Assembly (NCBI GenBank): GCA_013214575.1
Contig: JABSSD010000028.1
Span: 37,928-101,927 of the forward strand
DNA length: 64,000 bases
Reading direction: 5' to 3'
Source of the DNA: Paracoccaceae bacterium
Lineage (GTDB): Bacteria; Pseudomonadota; Alphaproteobacteria; Rhodobacterales; Rhodobacteraceae
Each line of letters starts with the position of its first letter. Position 1 is the first letter of the stretch. Positions 1-8,098 of this stretch are shown one piece after another. A program made the translations under genes and the position numbers. The notes under the pieces are model-generated. The model saw only the letters and a program-made list of their open reading frames with translations, searched no databases and was not told the DNA's origin.

Positions 1-1
1 C

Positions 2-481
2 GAAGCAGACGTAGCCTTTATCAAGGCATTGGCCGAAATGCTGCGCGACAACGATCTGACCGAATTGGAGGTCAAACGGGCTTACGGCGATGACGACAGC
101 CTGAATGTGCGTGTCTCTCGCCAGATCACCGCCATGCCACCCCCGGTTCAGGTTGCGATGCCTGCCGTGGCTCCGGTCGCTGTTGCGGCTGCGGCCCCTG
201 CAGCGGCCCCGGCGGCGGCTGCGCTGTCGGACGACCCTGCCAGCCACCCAGGCGTCGTGCCCTCGCCGATGGTCGGCACCGTCTACATCCAGGCAGAACC
301 CGGCGCGCCGGCCTTTATTTCAGTCGGCTCCAAGGTCAGCGAAGGCGATACCCTGCTAATCATCGAAGCGATGAAGACAATGAACCACATTCCGGCCCCC
401 AAAGGCGGCACGGTCAAGCGCATTTTGGTCGAAGACGGCGCCGTTGTGGAATTCGGAACACCTCTGGTCATCATAGAGTAA
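2..481 (+). CDS. accB: Biotin carboxyl carrier protein of acetyl-CoA carboxylase (5' truncated by window)
   Basis: This subunit carries the biotin that AccC carboxylates, for malonyl-CoA synthesis at the start of fatty-acid synthesis. The reading frame is open to the left edge, so the true start lies outside; 159 residues are visible. An N-terminal segment is followed by a long Ala/Pro linker and a C-terminal biotinyl domain. The biotin-lysine motif EAMKTMNHI is near the end. It is 9 nt upstream of accC, the usual accBC operon order. Confidence 0.96.
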   Translation, partial: EADVAFIKALAEMLRDNDLTELEVKRAYGDDDSLNVRVSRQITAMPPPVQVAMPAVAPVAVAAAAPAAAPAAAALSDDPASHPGVVPSPMVGTVYIQAEPGAPAFISVGSKVSEGDTLLIIEAMKTMNHIPAPKGGTVKRILVEDGAVVEFGTPLVIIE

Positions 482-490
482 GGATCTGAC

Positions 491-1840
491 ATGTTTGATA
501 AGATCCTGATTGCCAACCGCGGCGAGATCGCCCTGCGCGTGATCCGCGCGGCACGTGAAATGGGCATCGCCAGCGTTGCGGTGCACTCTACCGCCGACGC
601 CGATGCCATGCATGTGCGGATGGCCGATGAATCGGTCTGTATCGGGCCGCCAGCCAGCATCAACAGCTACCTGTCGATCCCGGCCATTATCTCGGCCTGT
701 GAAATCACCGGTGCGCAAGCGATCCACCCCGGCTATGGCTTCCTGTCGGAAAATGCCAATTTTGTGCAGATCGTCGAAGATCACGGCCTGACATTCATTG
801 GCCCCACCGCCCAGCACATCCGCACCATGGGCGACAAGATCACCGCCAAGGACACCATGAAGGCGCTGGGAGTTCCCTGTGTTCCCGGCTCTGAAGGTGG
901 CGTTCCAGACTTGGAAGCGGCGCAGAAAATTGGCGCCGAAATCGGCTATCCGGTGATCATCAAGGCCACAGCTGGTGGCGGCGGCAAGGGCATGAAAGTG
1001 GCCGAAACCGCTGCTGACATGGAGATGGCCTTTCGCACTGCACGCGCCGAGGGCAAGTCCAATTTTGGCAATGATGAAGTCTACATCGAGAAGTACCTGA
1101 CCACGCCACGTCACATCGAAATTCAGGTGTTTGGCGACGGCAAGGGCAAGGCTGTGCATCTGGGCGAGCGCGACTGCTCGCTGCAGCGCCGCCACCAAAA
1201 GGTATTCGAGGAGGCCCCCGGCCCCAGCATCACCCCACAAGAACGCGCTCGCATCGGCAAGCTCTGCGCCGACGCGGTCGCCAATATCAACTATATCGGC
1301 GCTGGCACCATTGAGTTCCTCTATGAGAACGGCGAGTTCTTTTTCATCGAGATGAACACCCGCCTGCAGGTGGAACACCCGGTCACCGAGGCGATCTTTG
1401 GGGTCGATCTTGTGCGCGAACAGATTCGCGTCGCCGAAGGCCTGCCAATGTCGTTTGGTCAGGACGATCTGACGATCAATGGCCACGCTATCGAGGTGCG
1501 GATCAACGCCGAGAAACTGCCCAACTTTGCCCCCTGCCCCGGCAGAATCACCCAGTACCACGCCCCCGGCGGATTGGGTGTGCGGATGGATTCGGCCCTG
1601 TATGACGGTTATTCCATCCCGCCCTATTACGACAGTCTGATTGGCAAACTGATCGTGCATGGCCGCGATCGCAACGAGGCAATTTCCCGCCTGAGCCGGG
1701 CTCTGGGCGAGTTGATTGTCGATGGGGTCGACACCACGGTGCCGCTGTTTGACGCCTTGCTGGCCGAGCCTGACATCCAGTCTGGCAATTACAACATTCA
1801 CTGGCTGGAACGTTGGCTTGCCGAAAACCTTGCCAGTTAA
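491..1840 (+). CDS. accC: Acetyl-CoA carboxylase biotin carboxylase subunit
   Basis: It carboxylates the biotin on AccB using ATP and bicarbonate. At 449 residues it is the usual family length. It begins with the typical [20 protein letters not shown] segment and contains the glycine-rich ATP-grasp loop GGGGKGMK and the catalytic [14 protein letters not shown] segment. An AGGA ribosome site lies 7 nt before the ATG. It is in an operon with accB, and aat follows after a short gap holding an inverted repeat. Confidence 0.98.
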   Translation: MFDKILIANRGEIALRVIRAAREMGIASVAVHSTADADAMHVRMADESVCIGPPASINSYLSIPAIISACEITGAQAIHPGYGFLSENANFVQIVEDHGLTFIGPTAQHIRTMGDKITAKDTMKALGVPCVPGSEGGVPDLEAAQKIGAEIGYPVIIKATAGGGGKGMKVAETAADMEMAFRTARAEGKSNFGNDEVYIEKYLTTPRHIEIQVFGDGKGKAVHLGERDCSLQRRHQKVFEEAPGPSITPQERARIGKLCADAVANINYIGAGTIEFLYENGEFFFIEMNTRLQVEHPVTEAIFGVDLVREQIRVAEGLPMSFGQDDLTINGHAIEVRINAEKLPNFAPCPGRITQYHAPGGLGVRMDSALYDGYSIPPYYDSLIGKLIVHGRDRNEAISRLSRALGELIVDGVDTTVPLFDALLAEPDIQSGNYNIHWLERWLAENLAS

Positions 1841-1847
1841 AAACACC

Positions 1848-1875
1848 GTAGCGGTGCGTGCAAGCACGCACCCTA
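1848..1875. repeat. Imperfect inverted repeat between accC and aat
   Basis: The arms GTAGCGGTGCGTGC and GCACGCACCCTAC are complementary except for one bulged base, and the loop is very short. It sits directly after the accC stop and has no T-tract, so it is more likely a dispersed intergenic repeat or mRNA-stabilising hairpin than a classical terminator. Similar GTAGGGTGCGTGC dyads are, from memory, common between genes in Rhodobacteraceae. Confidence 0.6.
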
Positions 1876-1897
1876 CAGCCGCCGTCAGGGTCCTGCG

Positions 1898-2533
1898 ATG
1901 ACACCGCTGACCGCTGACTTACTGTTGTTGGCCTACGCATCCGGGGTCTTTCCCATGGCCGAGCATCAGGATGATCCGGAGGTTTTCTGGGTCGATCCCA
2001 AGCGGCGCGGCATTCTGCCCTTGCACGGCTTTCGTATTTCGCGCTCGCTGGCCCGCCGACTGCGCCGCGGTGACTATCAGATCACCATAAATCAGGATTT
2101 CGCGGCGGTTCTGACCGCCTGCGCCGACCGCGCCGAAACCTGGATCAATGGCGATATCCATGCCCGCTATGTTGAGTTGCACCAGATGGGCAAAGCCCAT
2201 TCCGTCGAGGTATGGCAGGGTGGAGAGCTGTCGGGCGGCGTCTATGGCGTCACCCTGGGCGGAGCGTTTTTTGGCGAAAGCATGTTTTCACGCCGCCGCG
2301 ATGCCTCCAAAATTGCCCTGTGTTATCTGATAGATCGCCTAAATCAGGCTGGGTTCACTCTGTGTGACACCCAGTTCCTCACCGCGCATCTCGCCTCGCT
2401 GGGCGGGGTCGAGATCAGCCGGGCCGCCTATCAACTGCGCCTGCGCGATGCGCTACTGCTAAAGGCTGATTTTACCGCCCCAGCGGTACCGACGGCTCAG
2501 GAATTGCTGCAGCGAAGAACCCAGATATCATAA
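1898..2533 (+). CDS. aat: Leucyl/phenylalanyl-tRNA--protein transferase
   Basis: It adds Leu or Phe from aminoacyl-tRNA to N-terminal Arg/Lys of proteins, creating N-degrons for ClpS/ClpAP. The 211-residue protein has the family N-terminus (YASGVFPMAE, FWVDPKRRGILPL) and the GGVYGVTLGGAFFGESMFSR block. AGGG lies 9 nt before the ATG. Its 3' end overlaps the convergent DUF2155 gene by 37 nt, so the two transcripts are antisense at their ends. Confidence 0.95.
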   Translation: MTPLTADLLLLAYASGVFPMAEHQDDPEVFWVDPKRRGILPLHGFRISRSLARRLRRGDYQITINQDFAAVLTACADRAETWINGDIHARYVELHQMGKAHSVEVWQGGELSGGVYGVTLGGAFFGESMFSRRRDASKIALCYLIDRLNQAGFTLCDTQFLTAHLASLGGVEISRAAYQLRLRDALLLKADFTAPAVPTAQELLQRRTQIS

Positions 2534-2865
2534 CGGCTGTGATCCAGCGCACTCAGCGCCGGGCTGGAGGCAATCATCCAGCCCTCAAATTGCACCGCTC
2601 CGCTGTCCGGGTCACGAATAGTCAGGAACGCATAGGCATCGCCGGTGGGGTTATCCGCCGGGTAGCGGCAATCTGACAGTGTCACCAGCAAGCCAAACAC
2701 TGCGGCGCTGCCACCGCTCGGGATCTCGGCATCCACGGTATGGCCGTTGACCTTGTCCAGCCCCCGCACGACCGCCCCGGGGGCGGAGACGGCGCTGTCC
2801 TGCGCCCGAATCGGGGCGCTCAGCCCCAAGGCCAGCATCAGCAGACCGTTAAAAAATGGCTTCAC
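2497..2865 (-). CDS. DUF2155 domain-containing secreted protein
   Basis: A 122-residue protein of unknown function. It has an N-terminal signal peptide (MKPFFNGLLMLALGLSAPIRAQ) and a conserved core with two cysteines (LSDCRYP and VLRC) and a GWMIASSPALSALDHSRYDIW-like segment typical of alphaproteobacterial DUF2155. Its start overlaps the mlaD stop by 4 nt, so it is translationally coupled to mlaD, which suggests an envelope role. Its 3' end overlaps aat convergently. Confidence 0.85.
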   Translation of the reverse strand: MKPFFNGLLMLALGLSAPIRAQDSAVSAPGAVVRGLDKVNGHTVDAEIPSGGSAAVFGLLVTLSDCRYPADNPTGDAYAFLTIRDPDSGAVQFEGWMIASSPALSALDHSRYDIWVLRCSNS

Positions 2866-3314
2866 GAACCGTCCCCACTGCCGGAGACAAATTTCAGCAG
2901 CAAAGTGATCAGGCTGACCGCACCCTGGGTGTCTTCGATCTCGTCCCCTGGTTCAAAACTGAACGGAGACCCGCCGGGCATGATTTCAATAAAATTCCCA
3001 CCCAACAGTCCCTCGGAGGACACCACGATGGCGCTGTCGTCGGGGATATCAATGCCTTGCTGCACTGAAAAACGGGTGTCCGCGCGATAGGTCTGCGGGT
3101 TCAGTTCAACATCGGTCACAGTGCCGATCTTGACCCCGGCCAGACGCACATCGGTGCCAACGCCGACACCCTCAAGGGAGCGGAACGAGGCGTTGAGCTT
3201 ATAATCTGAACCGGATTGCGACAGGCCCGTCGCCTGTCCCGCAAAGACCGCAAAGCCAATTGCTGCGGCCAGAACGACGCCGCCGACCAGAACTTCTGTA
3301 GTGTTGTGGGACAT
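2862..3314 (-). CDS. mlaD: Outer-membrane lipid asymmetry maintenance protein MlaD
   Basis: This is the substrate-binding MCE protein of an inner-membrane phospholipid transporter. Of 150 residues, an N-terminal membrane anchor (about residues 8-28) precedes one MCE domain with the VGTDVRLAGVKIGTV core, ending in the LLGGNFIEI segment. No mlaE/mlaF genes are in the window; the lone mlaD beside DUF2155 and an NDUFA12-like gene is the usual order in Rhodobacteraceae. Confidence 0.92.
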   Translation of the reverse strand: MSHNTTEVLVGGVVLAAAIGFAVFAGQATGLSQSGSDYKLNASFRSLEGVGVGTDVRLAGVKIGTVTDVELNPQTYRADTRFSVQQGIDIPDDSAIVVSSEGLLGGNFIEIMPGGSPFSFEPGDEIEDTQGAVSLITLLLKFVSGSGDGS

Positions 3315-3342
3315 TGTGTTGCGCCTCTACCGGGGCCGGATG

Positions 3343-3729
3343 TTACTCCGGCACCCATGCCTCATAATCGCTGCGCGCTGCAGGTCCGCCGGCCTGGCGA
3401 ATCGATCCCTGCGGCGCATAGGCCTTTGCCGTTCCGGTCAGGTTTTCCTGATGCGGCTTTTCCCAGTCCTTGTGGACCAGTGGCTGTTCTGACGGCAGCT
3501 CATCAAAGGTCCGGTGCAGCCAGCCGTGCCAGTCCGCATTGATGCGCGTGGCCTCGATCTCGCCGTTGAAGATCACCCAGCGTTTGCTGTCATCGGCATT
3601 GTGGTAATACACATTGCCCTGATCATCGTCGCCAACTTTGATCCCATTGCGGGCGGTGAAGATCTGTGTGTTCAGCGTCTGACCGTTCCACCAGGTGACG
3701 GCGCGCAGAAGAGTGCTTAGGATTGACAT
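3343..3729 (-). CDS. NADH:ubiquinone oxidoreductase NDUFA12-family accessory subunit
   Basis: The 128-residue product matches the bacterial homologues of the complex I 17.2-kDa (NDUFA12/B17.2) subunit, with [22 protein letters not shown]-like and [21 protein letters not shown] motifs. The ATG at 3729 is chosen over an upstream in-frame start because GGAGG precedes it by 5 nt and family similarity begins at MSIL. It would act at the membrane arm of complex I. No nuo genes are nearby. Confidence 0.93.
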   Translation of the reverse strand: MSILSTLLRAVTWWNGQTLNTQIFTARNGIKVGDDDQGNVYYHNADDSKRWVIFNGEIEATRINADWHGWLHRTFDELPSEQPLVHKDWEKPHQENLTGTAKAYAPQGSIRQAGGPAARSDYEAWVPE

Positions 3730-3874
3730 GGATGCCTCCGTAAATTCCCCTCTGATATGACGCAGTTTGCGCCCGAGGTCCAGATGTTGCGCGATCTCCG
3801 AGACCCCACAGAGCCTCTGATATGCGCATTTCCCCACCGCCAGCCAGGTTTCGGCGGCGATTGTCCCTGTGCGT

Positions 3875-4234
3875 TTAAGGCGCCAGCGCCGTGACCTCGA
3901 TCTCGATCCGGTACTTGGGATCAATAAGCCCACATTCGATCATGGTTGCCGCAGGTGGGTTCTCCCCAAATGTCTTGGCCAGGATCGGCCAGCAGGCGTC
4001 AAATTCCTGAGCGTCAGGCAGGTAATAATTTATCCGGACAATTTGTTCAAAACTGCTACCGGCATCGGTCAGAGCCTTGCCGATGATCGCCAGAGCCGAG
4101 TGGCACTGTGCAACCACCCCGTCGCCCTGCCCGACGGTGCCCGCAACATGAACAAACCCGCCGGCCACCACCGCCCGGCAATAGCCGACCTTGGCTTCGA
4201 ACTCGCCGCCTGAGGATAGTCTTTTGATGGTCAT
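3875..4234 (-). CDS. RidA family protein (Rid/YjgF/UK114)
   Basis: A small Rid-family protein of 119 residues, probably a cytoplasmic enamine/imine deaminase or related hydrolase. The family core is visible ([48 protein letters not shown]). The RidA catalytic arginine normally found in the R-x-C-V motif is not present in that form; the corresponding segment reads ATMIECGL, so this may be a divergent subfamily. The start at 4234 has GGGAGC 5 nt upstream. It lies downstream of clpX, separated by a terminator. Confidence 0.85.
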   Translation of the reverse strand: MTIKRLSSGGEFEAKVGYCRAVVAGGFVHVAGTVGQGDGVVAQCHSALAIIGKALTDAGSSFEQIVRINYYLPDAQEFDACWPILAKTFGENPPAATMIECGLIDPKYRIEIEVTALAP

Positions 4235-4289
4235 ATCAGCTCCCATGCGTCCCAAAGAAATCAGGAGGCCCATAAAATTGTATTGCACA

Positions 4290-4316
4290 GCAAAACGGCG
4301 CGGGATGACCCGCGCC
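4290..4316 (-). terminator. Rho-independent terminator after clpX
   Basis: On the minus strand an 8-bp perfect GC stem (GGCGCGGG/CCCGCGCC, loop TCAT) is followed by GTTTTG. It lies 29 nt beyond the clpX stop and before the RidA gene. Confidence 0.75.
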
Positions 4317-4344
4317 GCGTTAATCCTGTCTGGCACCGCATGGG

Positions 4345-5613
4345 TTAACCGGCAGAGGCGGGCTCTTTTTCCGCATCCGCGTGGATCATCAGCGGTTCAA
4401 CATTCGAATTCACCGCCTCCTCGTTCACCACCACCTTAGTCACACTGTCCATTCCGGGCAGATCAAACATGGTGTTGAGCAGGATATCCTCGAGAATAGA
4501 GCGCAGGCCCCGGGCCCCGGTCTTACGCTGAATGGCGCGTTTGGCAATGGCACTCAGCGCGTCCTCGGTAAAGTCCAGTTCGGTGTCTTCAATCTCGAAC
4601 AGGCGCTGGTACTGTTTGACCAAGGCGTTCTTGGGCTTGGACAGGATGGTCACCAGCGCATCTTCGTCCAGATCTTCCAGTGTTGCCAGCACCGGCAAAC
4701 GGCCGACAAATTCCGGGATCAGGCCGAATTTCAGCAGATCCTCAGGTTCCAGATCCTGGAAGATCTCGCCCACACCGCGTTCATCATTGCCGCGCACATC
4801 AGCCCCGAATCCCATCGCCGATCCCTTGCCGCGGGCGGCAATGATCTTGTCCAGACCGGCAAAGGCGCCGCCACAGATGAACAGGATGTTGGTGGTATCG
4901 ACCTGCAGGAATTCCTGCTGCGGGTGCTTACGCCCGCCCTGAGGAGGAACGCTGGCCACGGTGCCTTCCATCAGCTTCAACAGTGCCTGCTGCACGCCCT
5001 CGCCCGAGACATCGCGGGTGATCGAGGGGTTTTCAGACTTGCGGGTGATCTTGTCGACCTCGTCAATGTAGACGATGCCACGCTGAGCGCGCTCAACATT
5101 ATATTCCGATGCCTGCAACAGTTTCAGGATGATGTTTTCCACGTCCTCGCCGACGTAACCGGCTTCGGTCAGGGTGGTGGCATCTGCCATTGTGAACGGC
5201 ACATCCAGAATCCGCGCCAGCGTCTGTGCCAGCAGTGTTTTGCCGCAACCGGTTGGGCCGATCAGCAGAATATTGGATTTGGCCAGCTCAAGTTCCGAGC
5301 CCGCCTTTTCCGCATGATTCAGACGCTTATAGTGATTGTGCACCGCAACCGAGAGCACCTTCTTGGCCTTCGCCTGGCCAATGACATAGTCATCCAGCAC
5401 GTCGCAAATATCCTTGGGAGTCGGCACTCCATCGGTGGTTTTCAATCCCGAGGCCTTGGTCTCTTCACGGATAATATCCATGCAAAGTTCGACGCACTCG
5501 TCGCAAATGAACACGGTTGGGCCCGCGATCAGCTTGCGTACCTCGTGCTGGCTCTTGCCGCAGAAGCTGCAGTAAAGCGTATTCTTGCTATCGCCGCTTG
5601 AGTTCGTTGCCAT
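4345..5613 (-). CDS. clpX: ATP-dependent Clp protease ATP-binding subunit ClpX
   Basis: An AAA+ unfoldase that feeds substrates into ClpP. The 422-residue protein has the N-terminal zinc-binding domain (C15, C18, C37, C40), Walker A GPTGCGKT (119-126), the pore loop GYVGED, Walker B VYIDEVDK, the RKH loop (GGRKHP) and a C-terminal D2 small domain. AAAGG precedes the ATG. It is downstream of clpP with a 144-nt gap, so it may have its own promoter as well as read-through from clpP. Confidence 0.98.
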   Translation of the reverse strand: MATNSSGDSKNTLYCSFCGKSQHEVRKLIAGPTVFICDECVELCMDIIREETKASGLKTTDGVPTPKDICDVLDDYVIGQAKAKKVLSVAVHNHYKRLNHAEKAGSELELAKSNILLIGPTGCGKTLLAQTLARILDVPFTMADATTLTEAGYVGEDVENIILKLLQASEYNVERAQRGIVYIDEVDKITRKSENPSITRDVSGEGVQQALLKLMEGTVASVPPQGGRKHPQQEFLQVDTTNILFICGGAFAGLDKIIAARGKGSAMGFGADVRGNDERGVGEIFQDLEPEDLLKFGLIPEFVGRLPVLATLEDLDEDALVTILSKPKNALVKQYQRLFEIEDTELDFTEDALSAIAKRAIQRKTGARGLRSILEDILLNTMFDLPGMDSVTKVVVNEEAVNSNVEPLMIHADAEKEPASAG

Positions 5614-5757
5614 GGTCTACCTTTCAGTCCGCGCTAGGAGGGGCCCATCGAGCCGTCTCCCACTTCCAAAACAGCTTAGGCCAGTGCCTCAGCCGCTACA
5701 ATCGCAAAGTACGCCCCAGCCCTGCTGGGACGCACAGGTTAGCAGTTAAAAAGAGCC

Positions 5758-6390
5758 TCAGCTCTCTTCTGATTCGCCTTTAGGGCGGCTGGCGACGATC
5801 TCGTCGATCAGACCAAATTCCTTGGCATCTTCTGGCGACATGAAATTATCACGCTCCAGCGCCGCTTCCACCTTTTCCAGTTCCTGACCCGTGTGATGCA
5901 CATAAATCTCGTTCAGGCGCCGCTTCAGCTTCAGCGTCTCTTCGGCGTGAATCATGATGTCAGTGGCCTGGCCCTGGAACCCGCCCGAGGGCTGGTGCAC
6001 CATTACCCGGCTGTTTGGCAGCGAGAAACGCATGCCTTTTTCGCCCGCAGTCAACAGCAGGGACCCCATCGAGGCCGCCTGACCGATCACCAGGGTCGAA
6101 ATCTTTGGCTTGATGTACTGCATGGTGTCGTAGATCGACAGGCCCGAGGTGACAACGCCACCGGGCGAGTTGATATACATGGAAATTTCCTTGGAGGGAT
6201 TCTCAGCCTCCAGGTGCAGCAACTGCGCCACGATCAGCGAACTCATGCCGTCATGCACCGGGCCGGTGAGGAAAATAATCCGCTCTTTCAGCAAGCGCGA
6301 GAAAATATCATAGGCCCGTTCGCCACGGGCGGTCTGCTCAACCACCATGGGGACCAGGGTGTTCATGTAGGTTTCTTTTGGATCAAACAT
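5758..6390 (-). CDS. clpP: ATP-dependent Clp protease proteolytic subunit ClpP
   Basis: The serine peptidase of ClpXP. Its 210 residues are normal for the family. The catalytic triad is visible as S107 (GQAASMGS), H132 (MVHQPSGG) and D181 (ERDNFMS). The propeptide-containing start [10 protein letters not shown] at 6390 is retained; the internal ATG at 6366 is a weaker alternative with no ribosome site. It is divergent from the GlxA-type regulator at 6644. Confidence 0.98.
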   Translation of the reverse strand: MFDPKETYMNTLVPMVVEQTARGERAYDIFSRLLKERIIFLTGPVHDGMSSLIVAQLLHLEAENPSKEISMYINSPGGVVTSGLSIYDTMQYIKPKISTLVIGQAASMGSLLLTAGEKGMRFSLPNSRVMVHQPSGGFQGQATDIMIHAEETLKLKRRLNEIYVHHTGQELEKVEAALERDNFMSPEDAKEFGLIDEIVASRPKGESEES

Positions 6391-6521
6391 AGGGGCCTGC
6401 CTGCTTTGAATGTAATCGGGACCATACCCGACGATGTGTTACTTGATTCTTAGTATCGCGGCATAAGGGCCGCAAGAGGGTGGAATAAATTTGCTGATCG
6501 CCGCCGATGCGGCAGCAACAA

Positions 6522-6549
6522 TGTCGCATTTTGCAAATGCAATGTCGCA
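6522..6549. promoter_or_regulatory. Direct TGTCGCA repeats, candidate AraC/GlxA operator
   Basis: Two identical TGTCGCA heptamers start at 6522 and 6543, exactly 21 nt apart (two helical turns), in the clpP/glxA-type divergent region about 95 nt upstream of the regulator's ATG. Direct repeats on one DNA face are the classical arrangement for AraC-family binding. The assignment to this regulator is inferred. Confidence 0.45.
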
Positions 6550-6643
6550 AATTGGTGGCCATCAGTGTATAACCCGGCTTAGCACACGGCAAGAAACGCC
6601 TTCCCCGCCCTCATGGACGTCAGCCGCGCCACAGGATTCCATT

Positions 6644-7651
6644 ATGCAGACAGATAGTTTTGTTCAAAAAGGGGCCGCGGCCCAGTTGGCGGTTCAATTT
6701 GACGGCAAGGTACAGGATTTTTATTTCCTGATGTTGCCCAAGGCAACCATGCTCCCGGTTGCGGCTGCGATCGAGCCGTTGCGGATTGCCAATCAGGTCA
6801 GCAATACAGAGCTATACCGCTGGTATATCATGTCCGAGGACGGTGCCCCGGTGACCTGCTCCAACGGCATGACGGTGACGCCAGACATGCCACTGGAGCA
6901 ACTTCCGCAGGACGCAGTGGTGTTTGTCTGCGCCGGGATTGAGCCACATCAGACCGCCAGCGAATCAACCATAAACTGGTTGCGCCGCGAACACCGGTTT
7001 GGCCGCCGACTAGGGGCCATCTGCACGGGTGCATTTGCGCTGGCCCAGGCCGGCCTGCTGCGCGGTCGGGATTTTACCCTGCACTGGGAGAATCAGCCAG
7101 GTTTCACCGAGATCTACCCGGATCTTCAGCCCTCATCGAACATCTATGAAATCACCGACACCTTGCTGACCTGCGGCGGCGGCAATGCGGCCACTGACAT
7201 GATGCTGAACCTGATCGAAGATCGTCACGGCAAGAATCTGGCGATCATCATCGCTGATATGTGCCTGCACGTCCGCTCAGGCGGCCAGATGGCGCCGCAG
7301 AAATCCAACTATGCGGTCGCCATTGGCAGCCGCAATCAACGGCTGCTGTCCGCGCTGCAGCTGATGCAGGATTCGATCGAGGAACCGTTCTCAATCGCCG
7401 CCCTCTGTGACCGGCTGAATATTTCACGCCGCCAGCTTGAGCGGCTCTTCTCACGCTATCTGGACCAAAGCCCGATGCATGTCTATTCCGACATGCGCCT
7501 CAGCCATGCCTATGCCCTGATGAACGAGACCGCACTGTCGGTGACCGAAATCGCCCTGGCCTCCGGCTTCAACAGCGCCACCCATTTCTCCCGCCAGTTC
7601 AAACGCAAATTCGGCGCCAGCCCCCATTTCTTTCGCAAAGGCTGGGTCTAG
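6644..7651 (+). CDS. GlxA family transcriptional regulator (DJ-1/PfpI + AraC HTH)
   Basis: The 335-residue regulator has an N-terminal DJ-1/PfpI-like domain (about residues 20-190; the elbow cysteine C127 in GAICTGAF is kept) and a C-terminal AraC helix-turn-helix pair (about 230-330; SIAALCDRLNISRRQLERLF and EIALASGFNSATHFSRQFKRKFG). Relatives such as GbdR and CdhR control betaine or carnitine catabolism; the ligand here cannot be told. The start at 6644 fits the domain better than the longer in-frame start at 6491. It is divergent from clpP and has no catabolic genes beside it. Confidence 0.9.
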   Translation: MQTDSFVQKGAAAQLAVQFDGKVQDFYFLMLPKATMLPVAAAIEPLRIANQVSNTELYRWYIMSEDGAPVTCSNGMTVTPDMPLEQLPQDAVVFVCAGIEPHQTASESTINWLRREHRFGRRLGAICTGAFALAQAGLLRGRDFTLHWENQPGFTEIYPDLQPSSNIYEITDTLLTCGGGNAATDMMLNLIEDRHGKNLAIIIADMCLHVRSGGQMAPQKSNYAVAIGSRNQRLLSALQLMQDSIEEPFSIAALCDRLNISRRQLERLFSRYLDQSPMHVYSDMRLSHAYALMNETALSVTEIALASGFNSATHFSRQFKRKFGASPHFFRKGWV

Positions 7652-7753
7652 CGGCAATCGACCTGTTGGGGCCGCAGCCTCAACCCAGCTTCAACCCCGT
7701 CTCCACGCGGTCAAGTCCCGCCGGCGAATGACCAAATTCCCGCTGAACTATTG

Positions 7754-7782
7754 TTGCCTAGTTGCAAGATACGCGATAGCCT
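7754..7782 (+). promoter_or_regulatory. Possible sigma-70-like promoter for the 59-aa gene
   Basis: TTGCCT and TAGCCT are separated by exactly 17 nt. Transcription would begin about 7 nt later, almost at the ATG at 7789, implying a leaderless mRNA. No ribosome site is visible before that ATG, which is consistent. Both hexamers deviate from consensus, so this is tentative. Confidence 0.3.
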
Positions 7783-7788
7783 GATGTT

Positions 7789-7968
7789 ATGAAACATGTC
7801 CCTAAAGATACCACAGATGATGCTCTTATTCAGGAATTCCTGAACAAGGGCGGCAAAGTCAGCATTGGCAAAACCAAACCTCTGCCCAGCGAGCTTGGCC
7901 TGAGCAACAATGCCTGGAACAACAAACTGACCAAAGAAGAGAAATCCGCACGCGACAAAAAGAAGTGA
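7789..7968 (+). CDS. Small hydrophilic protein, 59 aa, unknown function
   Basis: A 59-residue frame starts MKHVPKDTTD, has a middle KTKPLPSELGLSNNAWNN, and ends in a very basic tail (SARDKKK). The composition is ordered and lysine-rich, with codon use like neighbouring genes; I judge it real and likely conserved in roseobacters, but I do not recognise a function. It has no signal peptide or membrane segment. It may be leaderless (see the candidate promoter at 7754-7782). It stands alone between the GlxA-type regulator and the U32 gene. The opposite-strand frame here is less plausible. Confidence 0.65.
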   Translation: MKHVPKDTTDDALIQEFLNKGGKVSIGKTKPLPSELGLSNNAWNNKLTKEEKSARDKKK

Positions 7969-8098
7969 TGTCATAAGGCGCTGCCCTTAATAGACGGCAG
8001 GGCCGCGCGCGAAGAACATTCCGGTTCGGAGAATAAGGGTTCACAAGCCCCCTCATCTGGCATAAAAAACGGCCTTCTTTCCTTCTCCGGCTGGTCCC

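Noticed and set aside
356..1867. Long minus-strand frame (503 aa) opposite accC
   Set aside because: Antisense shadow of a clear biotin carboxylase; high-GC codon bias produces such frames.
4381..5601. Plus-strand 406-aa frame opposite clpX
   Set aside because: Overlaps unmistakable ClpX and has no family features.
7711..7974. Minus-strand 87-aa frame opposite the 59-aa gene
   Set aside because: Hydrophobic, low-quality frame with no ribosome site; the plus-strand frame is more coherent.
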